A DNA stretch of 26,422 nt from DASYSA01 sp036003885 (GTDB taxonomy: Bacteria > Acidobacteriota > Blastocatellia > UBA7656). This document shows positions 16,420-23,040 of the stretch, in pieces. The notes beneath the pieces are model-generated. The model saw only the letters and a list, made by a program, of their open reading frames with translations, was not told the DNA's origin and did not search any database. A program made the translations under genes and the position numbers. The stretch lies in the NCBI GenBank assembly GCA_036003885.1, contig DASYSA010000492.1:1-26422 (forward strand). Direction: 5' to 3'. The number at the start of each line of letters is the position of its first letter. Within the stretch, counting starts at the first letter, position 1.

Positions 16420-19107
16420 TCAATAGGCGATACGGCGAGTCGACACACGCTCAGGCAGCCGGTCCACTCGCACCCGAGCATCCACAACGATCGCCCCTCT
16501 CTCGAGTACCTTGATCGGATTGGCATCCATTTCGTGAATCTCAGGACAAATATCAAGGAGCGCAGAGACACGCAATATGATGTCGCGGACTGACGCCTCA
16601 TCGGCCGCGGGAGCGCCGCGGTAGCCGCGCAGCAAAGCAGTGCCCTTCACCTCATTGAGCATCTCGCTTGCATCTACGTCCGTGAGCGGGTGAATGCGAA
16701 ACGTTACGTCGTTGAGTAACTCGACCAGGACACCTCCGCTCCCATACAGGACAAGGGGGCCGAAAGTCGGATCGAGGGTCGCGCCAACCACAACTTCAAC
16801 GCCGCCCGGAATCATCTTTTGGACCAGCGCGCCCGTCATCTGATCTTTGAGCCGCGCAGCCATTTCTGAGAAAGCCTTGCCTACGCTCGCTTCGTCAGCT
16901 AACCCCAGAGCCACGCCGCCCACCTCGGTCTTGTGAAGAATTGTCGGACCGCACGCCTTGAGCACAACGGGAAACCCTGTTTCCGCTGCAACCCGCTTCG
17001 CATCGTCGACGGTTGAGACCAACTGAGTCCGGGCAACAGGAATCCCAACAGCGGCGAAGAGATCACGCACCTCGACCGGGGTAAGCCATCCGCCTCCGCG
17101 CCCCAGCGCCCTGGTAACCACCGCCCTGGCTTCATCAGATCGAATGCCATCGAGCGAGGGCACCCAACCCGGATCTCTCACTCTCCATTCGCCGTAGATG
17201 GTCACCCGTGCAAGCGCCGCCGCGGCGGCTTCAGGAAAGGCGAAGCTGGGAATCCTGCCCAGAATGGCAGGAGCGCCCTCGGCCCGCATGAAGTTGGCGA
17301 GAACGGGCTTGTTTCCAGCATTCGCACTTCCCTCTACGATCGCCGACGCCACCTCCTCCGGGGCTGTCACCAGCGGCGGGATGAAGATGATGATCAAACT
17401 GTCGACCCGGTCATCCGCCAATAACGCCCGCGCCGATCTTCGGTAGTGCTCAGCCGGAGCGGAAGCGAGCATATCGACCGGGTTGGCGACGCTCGCGGCT
17501 GAGGGGAGAAAGGAGCGCAGCTCGGCTACGGTTGCATCCGTCAAAGCAGGCAGTTCCAGGCCGAGAGCTTCGCAGGCGTCAGCCGCAAGAATTCCTGGAC
17601 CTCCCGCGTTTGTCAGGATGGCTACTCGACGGCCAGCCGGAACAGGTTGATGCGCCAGCAAGCTGGCGACATCGAACAACTCCACCAGGGTGTCGGTGCG
17701 AATGACTCCGGCTTGCCGAAACAGCGCATTGACCGCTGTTTCAGTTGAAGCCAGGGCTCCCGAGTGGGACGACGCGGCTCGCGCGCCGGCTCTCGAACGA
17801 CCCGACTTGACCGCAGCGATCGGCTTGTCTCGCGAGATCCTTCTAGCGATGCGGCCGAAGTTGCGGGGATTGCCAAAGCTCTCGACGTAGAGCAGGATCA
17901 CGTCGGTACGGGGATCTTCGGCCCAGTACTGGATGAGATCGTTGCTGGAAACGTCCGCCTTATTCCCGACCGAAACGAAGGTCGAGATGCCGATGTTGAG
18001 ACGCCGGGCATAGTCGAGTATCGCCAATCCCAATGCGCCGCTTTGAGTAGACATCGCAACGCGTCCCGTGGGCGGGTAGACGGGTGAGAACGTTGCATTG
18101 AGCGAAACACCCGGGTCCGTGTTGATGATGCCCATGCAGTTCGGTCCGATCAGCCGCACGCCTGCGCTCCTGGCCTTCTCGAGTATGGCCGTTTCGCGGG
18201 CGCGGCCCTCCGCGCCTGTTTCGGCGAAGCCCGCGCTTATGATGATGATTCCGTGCACGCCTTTTCCGATGCAGTCATCTACGACTCGTTCAACGTCGGC
18301 TGCGGGGACCACTATTATGGCAAGATCCACGCTGTCGGGTATTTCTCCGACTCCCGGATAGGCGCGAACGGAGCCGACGACTTCCGCCTGCTCATTGACC
18401 GGATAAACGACTCCCTGGAACCCGGATCCAAGCAGGTTGTGAAAGATTTCGGCGCCAATGCCGCCCCGCCTTCGTCCGGCGCCGACGACCGCGACCGAAG
18501 TGGGTTCAAAGAAGACCTTCATTGAGGCGCTGGCCGCCGCCTGGGCGCGCTTTGCCGACTGCTCTTCCAGGGCAGGGGTTGGAGCGATTGGAAACGTCAC
18601 CTGGAAGACCCCGCCATCGAGTCTGCGATTGACCTCGAAGCCGGACCTTATGAACACGTCCATCATCTTGCGATTCTCGCCCATCACGTAGGCTTCGAAG
18701 ACGGTGATGTCGAGTTGTCGAGCGATCTCGGCAAGATGTTCGAGCATTCGAGTGGCGATGCCTCGTCCCTGGAGCGCGTCTTCAGTAACGAAGGAGACCT
18801 CGGCGCGCTCGTGAGCCTCGCCATCGCGATAGAAGCGGGATACGGCCACTATCCTGCCGGCGAGTTCTCCAACCAGAGCGAAGCTGTCTCGATAGTCGAC
18901 CGTCGCAAGCGAGATCGCTCGCTCATCGGTCAGTTCGGGTACGGGAGAGAAGAAGCGAAAGTAGACGCTTTTTGGAGAGAGGCGGCGGTGGAGTTCCATC
19001 AGCCCGCGGGCATCGTCGGGCCTGATCGGTCTCAACCGCAGAGTCGAGCCGTCTCGCAACACGATGTCGGACTCGTAGCCTGCCGGATAAGAGGAGGGAG
19101 TTCCCAT
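16420..19107 (-). CDS. GNAT acetyltransferase fused to NDP-forming acyl-CoA synthetase-like domain (protein acetyltransferase type)
   Basis: The 895-residue protein has an N-terminal GNAT domain (about 20-175; acetyl-CoA loop LQGRGIATRM at 112-121), then the CoA-binding domain of NDP-forming acyl-CoA synthetases (about 197-330; VAVVGAGRRRGGIG, IGPNCMGI), a succinyl-CoA-synthetase-like flavodoxin domain (AMSTQSGALG; SSHSGALAS with the conserved His448) and a C-terminal ATP-grasp region (about 665-880; VVLKACGPTILHKTEVGGV, MDANPIKV). Enzymes of this composition, such as Pat/PatZ, acetylate lysines of metabolic enzymes, commonly acyl-CoA synthetases; the GNAT-first order matches that reported for Streptomyces PatA. 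Retention of His448 leaves open that the synthetase part is active. The start is the ATG at 19107: the in-frame ATG at 19158 would place 17 codons inside a non-coding repeat. No ribosome binding site precedes 19107. Confidence 0.88.
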   Translation of the reverse strand: MGTPSSYPAGYESDIVLRDGSTLRLRPIRPDDARGLMELHRRLSPKSVYFRFFSPVPELTDERAISLATVDYRDSFALVGELAGRIVAVSRFYRDGEAHERAEVSFVTEDALQGRGIATRMLEHLAEIARQLDITVFEAYVMGENRKMMDVFIRSGFEVNRRLDGGVFQVTFPIAPTPALEEQSAKRAQAAASASMKVFFEPTSVAVVGAGRRRGGIGAEIFHNLLGSGFQGVVYPVNEQAEVVGSVRAYPGVGEIPDSVDLAIIVVPAADVERVVDDCIGKGVHGIIIISAGFAETGAEGRARETAILEKARSAGVRLIGPNCMGIINTDPGVSLNATFSPVYPPTGRVAMSTQSGALGLAILDYARRLNIGISTFVSVGNKADVSSNDLIQYWAEDPRTDVILLYVESFGNPRNFGRIARRISRDKPIAAVKSGRSRAGARAASSHSGALASTETAVNALFRQAGVIRTDTLVELFDVASLLAHQPVPAGRRVAILTNAGGPGILAADACEALGLELPALTDATVAELRSFLPSAASVANPVDMLASAPAEHYRRSARALLADDRVDSLIIIFIPPLVTAPEEVASAIVEGSANAGNKPVLANFMRAEGAPAILGRIPSFAFPEAAAAALARVTIYGEWRVRDPGWVPSLDGIRSDEARAVVTRALGRGGGWLTPVEVRDLFAAVGIPVARTQLVSTVDDAKRVAAETGFPVVLKACGPTILHKTEVGGVALGLADEASVGKAFSEMAARLKDQMTGALVQKMIPGGVEVVVGATLDPTFGPLVLYGSGGVLVELLNDVTFRIHPLTDVDASEMLNEVKGTALLRGYRGAPAADEASVRDIILRVSALLDICPEIHEMDANPIKVLERGAIVVDARVRVDRLPERVSTRRIAY

Positions 19108-19179
19108 AAAGAAATGCGAAATGCGAAATTCGAAATGCGAACGTCCGCAATTTCGCAATTCGCATTTCGAATTTCGAAT
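19108..19179. repeat. Heptamer tandem-repeat inverted element B (GAAATGC/GAAATTC words)
   Basis: This element fills the whole 72-base spacer between two minus-strand genes. On the plus strand the left arm is GAAATGC, GAAATGC, GAAATTC, GAAATGC in a row; the right arm, read on the minus strand, is GAAATTC, GAAATGC, GAATTGC, GAAATTGC. The TAA stop of the anti-sigma gene (19182-19180) forms the first three bases of the first word (TAAATTC), and the other end runs to within three bases of the next ATG at 19107. The two arms can pair into a hairpin. Confidence 0.85.
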
Positions 19180-20499
19180 TTACTTGGTTTCGGACTGGGG
19201 GATCAGGCTGTAGACAGTGTTCTTGAAGACGATGATCGCGCTCTCTGTCCCTCTGAAAGCCGTAAGAAACACCTTCAACTTCTTGTTCATTTCAAGGATA
19301 TCCTTGTAGACGTCGCTGTCTCTGACAACGGTCACAACCGGCAACTTGCGATCAGAGTTGTACTCAGAATCGGTCCAGACTCCCCTCGAAAGCCAGAAGG
19401 TCTTCTTGCCAACTGTCTTTTCCGGGCTGTGAGCTCGGTCGGAACGGACGCTCTCGCCACCTATGAGCGCGCGGCCGCCTGCACCACTCGCGAGGCCCGA
19501 GCGCGACTCCCCTTCCATTACTGCTTTCCGCTTGGGAGCGTCGCTATCTCTCGACCTGATGGCGATGGCCTCCTTCTCTCGTTCGGTCTTGGGCCCGGCG
19601 TCGGGCGCGCCTTGCTTCAACGTTGCGACGCTAGCGGAGCGCGTATCCTCCGGAGGCAACTTGAGCGCAGTGTCTTTGCTGATCTTTCTGGCCGATTCAT
19701 TCTCCTCCACTTTTGGCTGCGCCGCTGGAGGCGCCGCCGCGCCGGCGATCAATTTATCAGTGGTTTCTTTGGGCCTGGCATCATCCCGCGAGCCAGCCAG
19801 GGCGCCATTGTCGACGCTCTTACGTTCGAGGGTGTCGGCCGCAGACACGTTTCCTGCCACGACGGGAGTCGTCTCGTCAGCTTTCTTGAGATAGCCAGAG
19901 GCATTCTCTCTTCGAGTCGCTTGTCCGTCTAAAGTTCGGCTAATCACAGCAACTGGCTGTTGGCTTTTGGCAGCTTCAGCCTCCGTAGCGGTTTCCTGTT
20001 GCTGGAGGTTGGCGTGCCCCGCCCCAGAGGCTTCTGCCCCAGGAGCCTCAGCCTGAGCCACCTGCTTGTTCTGTGCTATCGGGGGTTCCCCATTTTGCCG
20101 GACCAGAAGGGGTATGCTTATGCCGATCACCAACAGCGCGGTCGCCACAATAGCCCATCGAGGGCTTGCAATCACCCATAAACTTGTCTTGAGCGAAGCG
20201 AGCCAACCGGACTCGCTGGGCCCGGAATTACGGACGAGATTAGGGACCGGCGACGCGATCGAATCGGCGTCGGCCATGCGAGCCAGCGCAACTATGCTCG
20301 TTCGGCACCCGGCGCAGCCTGAAAGATGTCGCTCATACCGTGCGAGTTCAACACCCGCAAGACCGCGTTCAATATAGGCGTTTGCCCGATCCGGATCGAA
20401 CTCAGGACAGGCGGACGCAGAGGCTGCTGGTCGCCTGATCTGGGACCGAAGCAGGTTATCGAACACTCTATTATTGGTTTTTCTTAGCAGCGTCTTCAT
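19180..20499 (-). CDS. Zinc-finger anti-sigma factor, single-pass membrane protein
   Basis: This 439-residue protein is encoded 63 bases downstream of an ECF-like sigma factor gene. Its cytoplasmic N-terminus has a zinc-binding anti-sigma signature, Cys31 then HLSGCAGC (His58, Cys62, Cys65), within a region typical of ZAS domains (ANAYIERGLAGVELARYERH). One transmembrane helix follows (about 114-133, WAIVATALLVIGISIPLLV). The periplasmic part begins with a low-complexity Ala/Glu/Lys-rich linker of about 200 residues, then a compact C-terminal domain (about 370-439, KTFWLSRGVWTDSEYNSD) of a kind often seen on acidobacterial anti-sigma factors. It should hold the sigma factor inactive until an envelope signal. 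The ATG is at 20499; the nearest purine-rich ribosome binding site (AAGGAG) is rather far, 14 bases away. Confidence 0.85.
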   Translation of the reverse strand: MKTLLRKTNNRVFDNLLRSQIRRPAASASACPEFDPDRANAYIERGLAGVELARYERHLSGCAGCRTSIVALARMADADSIASPVPNLVRNSGPSESGWLASLKTSLWVIASPRWAIVATALLVIGISIPLLVRQNGEPPIAQNKQVAQAEAPGAEASGAGHANLQQQETATEAEAAKSQQPVAVISRTLDGQATRRENASGYLKKADETTPVVAGNVSAADTLERKSVDNGALAGSRDDARPKETTDKLIAGAAAPPAAQPKVEENESARKISKDTALKLPPEDTRSASVATLKQGAPDAGPKTEREKEAIAIRSRDSDAPKRKAVMEGESRSGLASGAGGRALIGGESVRSDRAHSPEKTVGKKTFWLSRGVWTDSEYNSDRKLPVVTVVRDSDVYKDILEMNKKLKVFLTAFRGTESAIIVFKNTVYSLIPQSETK

Positions 20500-20562
20500 T
20501 ACTTCAACTTCTTCTCCTTAAAGAGAACGTCACCTGGCGTTCACCTTGCGAGCTTTTTCCCC

Positions 20563-21546
20563 TCATCTTGGAGCAATTGCGTCTCCAGCGGTGGTTCTGG
20601 GAGACCGATCTCGCTCAGGCTCTGACGAGGCGGACTCGAACAGGTATTCCCGAACGTTGAGGTCCAATTGTTCGGCAGCCAACTCAATGGCCTCGGCTAT
20701 CTCACGCCGGTTGAATCGGTGATCGCGAGCCAGGCTCTTCTCCACCAGCTTTCGGGTCCGCTTCTGGACTTTGGTAAGCCAGCGACTGATGGTGGCCTCG
20801 TGCACGTCGAACAACCGTCCGATCTCGCGCAAGGTCATCTCATCATAGTAGTAATAGGCAAGCAGCAGCCGCTCACGCGCCTCCAAATCTGCTATCGCGC
20901 GTCCGAACGCGTCGCCCACTGCGGCGCGATACCGCTCTCCGATGAACGACACTTCACTGGAAGGCACCCGCTCGACCGCATCCACGGATCGCACCATCCG
21001 ATCCATGTCCTCGGTCTCTTCAGGCTGGACGAAGCGGCTTGTCTGGCGGTAGAGATCGGCCGACAACTGGAAGACGACGGCACGAAGCCAGCCCCGAAGC
21101 GAACCGCGGCCGGAATAAAAAGAGAACTTGCTGACCCGGGCTCCACCCGACTCCCTCAGCCCATAGAGCTCCGCGAAAGTTGAATCGGCCAAATGCTCCG
21201 CCGCGCTCGGATCCGAAGTCATTGTGCGGGCTATGTTGACCATATAGCTCCGGTAGTCCCGAAAGAAGTCTTCCCAGGCGGCTTCGTCCCCTTTGGCACA
21301 AGCAACCGCAAGGCAGAGATCGTCACAGTTGACGGAGGATAAGAACTCGGCAAGCTGGCCTCGGGCATCCTCGGTTGGGCCAGGATTGCCTGTTGTCTCC
21401 TCAAGAGTCTTTGCCAGGTACTTCTTCGCCGAGGCGTGCAGCGATCCGGCCATTTCATCATCGCTCACGTTGTAGCGTCGTTGAATGCGTGCCAGCAACT
21501 GACCGATCTCGTTTTTGAACGCACTCTGGAATTCTTCAACAGTCAT
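20563..21546 (-). CDS. ECF-like sigma-70 family RNA polymerase sigma factor with N-terminal extension
   Basis: The 327-residue product has an additional N-terminal region of about 75 residues, then sigma region 2 (DEAAWEDFFRDYRSYMVNIARTM; SKFSFYSGRGSLRGWLRAVV) and region 4 (LEARERLLLAYYYYDEMTLREIG, then a helix-turn-helix HEATISRWLTKVQKRTRKLVE). It is longer than a typical ECF factor of about 190 residues because of the N-terminal extension and a C-terminal tail of about 45 residues. Its cognate anti-sigma factor follows on the same strand. The start at 21546 is preferred over an in-frame GTG at 21612 because AGAGG lies 6 bases before it. The target regulon is unknown; autoregulation would be expected. 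Confidence 0.88.
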   Translation of the reverse strand: MTVEEFQSAFKNEIGQLLARIQRRYNVSDDEMAGSLHASAKKYLAKTLEETTGNPGPTEDARGQLAEFLSSVNCDDLCLAVACAKGDEAAWEDFFRDYRSYMVNIARTMTSDPSAAEHLADSTFAELYGLRESGGARVSKFSFYSGRGSLRGWLRAVVFQLSADLYRQTSRFVQPEETEDMDRMVRSVDAVERVPSSEVSFIGERYRAAVGDAFGRAIADLEARERLLLAYYYYDEMTLREIGRLFDVHEATISRWLTKVQKRTRKLVEKSLARDHRFNRREIAEAIELAAEQLDLNVREYLFESASSEPERDRSPRTTAGDAIAPR

Positions 21547-21665
21547 TGCGATCCTCTGGCGCTCTTTAACGGCCTTCCACGCTGGCAATTGGCTTCGGTT
21601 CGAGGAGACCACATGCTAGCACAAAAGCGGTTCTGTTGCGTAAGTATATTGGTCAGGAACGTGCC

Positions 21666-21736
21666 GGGGTCAGGCCCTCGATTCCTCGATTCGGAAGTCT
21701 AATTGCTCCGAATCGACGAATCGAGGGCCTGACCCC
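21666..21736. repeat. Long-stem inverted repeat D after the DUF4350 gene
   Basis: Two 30-base arms (21666-21695 and 21707-21736) pair with a single mismatch around an 11-base loop. The outer ends are GGGGTCAGG/CCTGACCCC and the inner part of each arm repeats an 8-nt word (CTCGATTC twice; CGAATCGA twice in the other arm). It lies 11 bases after the stop of the DUF4350 gene and 119 bases before the sigma factor start. It has no T-tract, so it is not a normal intrinsic terminator, but it may stabilise or separate transcripts. The GGGGTCAGG end resembles REP-type sequences. Confidence 0.85.
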
Positions 21737-21747
21737 AGGATCCCGGA

Positions 21748-22917
21748 TCAAAGCATTAATTGTGCTTCGATCTCCCATATTTTCGTCACCAGCTCGAGCA
21801 GGTCGCCGTCGCTGGCGGTACGTCCACGCATTACTTGTTCACAATGCATAAGTAGACGACCCAGCTCGCGCTCATCCAGAGTCGCTCGCCGCGCAACCGC
21901 CGCCGCGAGTCGGGTTGTCTCAATCTTGGAGGGCACGCTGCTGTATCGACAGAGTCGCTTGCGGAACTCCAGATAGATGTTTTGCATGGCAACGTCGCGA
22001 GCTCGCGCCAGCCTGGTGATGTTTGCCATCCCGGACACAAATTCCAGATTGGTCGTGCGACGCTCCTGTCTGAGAGGCACCGGCCTGCCGAACCTGCGCC
22101 CATAACTGTATACCGCGATAATCGCGATCAACCCCGCCTGAGCCATCATCCATGGAGCCGGCGTGCCCCGGAAGTAGGCCATCAGCCCGCCTCCCTGTGA
22201 TGCCCCGAATCCATGGTGGTATTCATCGAACGCAATCATGCCGCTCGACCAGCCGGCAAAGAGGTTCATTGCCAGTACTGAATTGTCAGCCTGTGATATC
22301 CCATTGTTGGCCACGACGTAAGGATCGGTCAGCAGAACGATGCGGCCTTTGCCCAGGCTCGCATCTGCGAGCACCACGGCCCGGTCGTTACCAAGATGGG
22401 CAACGACGCCCGGACCGTTGACCGTCACCGACGTCGCCTGTTGAGAAAGCTGGACTCGCACAACTCCACGAGTGAACGCAGTCGGCTGAAGAGGGTGTAT
22501 TCCCGCCATTGACACGCCCCAGTGAGTATCAATCTCCGTTTCGTTGAATTTCAGTCTGATCTCCCGATCAATGATGACCACGACCCCGCCGCCTTCTACC
22601 CAGCGGGTCAGACTCTCAAGCTCCTCTTCGCTGGGATTTCTGAATACCGGTGGAGCAATTACGACCAGGGCGCCCACATCGGGACGTTCCTTGAGCCTTG
22701 TATAGGGGACCTGCAGGCGGGTGACTTTGTAGCCGCTCTCTTCGAGCAGTGTGTAATAGGCGAGCGTGCCATAAGGCGTCGGCTGGTAGGAAGAGCGATT
22801 GCCGTTCTGTTCGGTCTCATCACTGGTGCCGCTGTCAACAAAGAAGAGAAAGTTGAGGAGGACGAGGAGACCGAACAGCCCGCCGACAAGTAAGAATCCG
22901 CTGGTGCTCTGTTTCAT
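21748..22917 (-). CDS. DUF4350 domain-containing membrane protein
   Basis: This 389-residue protein has an N-terminal transmembrane helix (about 7-27, FLLVGGLFGLLVLLNFLFF), a DUF4350 domain that resembles the glutamine-amidotransferase-like fold (YGTLAYYTLLEESGYKVTRL; WVEGGGVVVIIDR; FDEYHHG at 230-236) and a second helix (about 256-272, WMMAQAGLIAIIAVYSY) followed by a cytoplasmic tail. DUF4350 proteins usually sit in operons with a MoxR AAA ATPase, a DUF58 protein and a DUF4129 protein; none of these is in this window. The start is placed at the ATG at 22917, since 29 upstream codons from the in-frame TTG/ATG lie in a repeat. No ribosome binding site is seen. Biochemical function is unknown. 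Confidence 0.85.
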   Translation of the reverse strand: MKQSTSGFLLVGGLFGLLVLLNFLFFVDSGTSDETEQNGNRSSYQPTPYGTLAYYTLLEESGYKVTRLQVPYTRLKERPDVGALVVIAPPVFRNPSEEELESLTRWVEGGGVVVIIDREIRLKFNETEIDTHWGVSMAGIHPLQPTAFTRGVVRVQLSQQATSVTVNGPGVVAHLGNDRAVVLADASLGKGRIVLLTDPYVVANNGISQADNSVLAMNLFAGWSSGMIAFDEYHHGFGASQGGGLMAYFRGTPAPWMMAQAGLIAIIAVYSYGRRFGRPVPLRQERRTTNLEFVSGMANITRLARARDVAMQNIYLEFRKRLCRYSSVPSKIETTRLAAAVARRATLDERELGRLLMHCEQVMRGRTASDGDLLELVTKIWEIEAQLML

Positions 22918-23040
22918 GAAGGAACGTCTCGCGTTCCGCGTTTTATGTTTTACGTTCTGCGTTTCGCGCTTAGCGTTTGTATTACAGAGACGAGGAGACA
23001 ACAAACGTAAAACGCAAAACGTAAAACGCGAAACGCGTTT
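22918..23040. repeat. Heptamer tandem-repeat inverted element C (GCGTTTN/AACGYAA words)
   Basis: This element fills the entire 123-base spacer. On the plus strand the left arm is seven consecutive degenerate 7-nt units (GCGTTCC, GCGTTTT, ATGTTTT, ACGTTCT, GCGTTTC, GCGCTTA, GCGTTTG). The right arm repeats AACGTAA, AACGCAA, AACGTAA, AACGCGA. The TAA stop of the M1-like gene (23043-23041) is directly fused to the element, and its other end reaches the ATG of the DUF4350 gene. The arms are complementary and can form a long hairpin in the transcript. Confidence 0.85.

Noticed and set aside
19108..19158. N-terminal extension of the GNAT fusion starting at 19158
   Set aside because: The extra 17 residues are encoded by repeat words of element B and do not belong to the GNAT fold; the ATG at 19107 starts a normal domain.
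18715..19932. 405-residue plus-strand open frame opposite the GNAT fusion and anti-sigma genes
   Set aside because: It runs through element B and two well-supported minus-strand genes; the translated composition shows no fold or motif.
21666..21736. Hairpin D as an intrinsic terminator
   Set aside because: No T-tract follows the stem on either strand; it may affect transcripts but does not fit the classical terminator form.
22918..23004. N-terminal extension of the DUF4350 protein from 23004
   Set aside because: The 29 extra residues are encoded by element C words and precede the natural membrane-anchor start at 22917.
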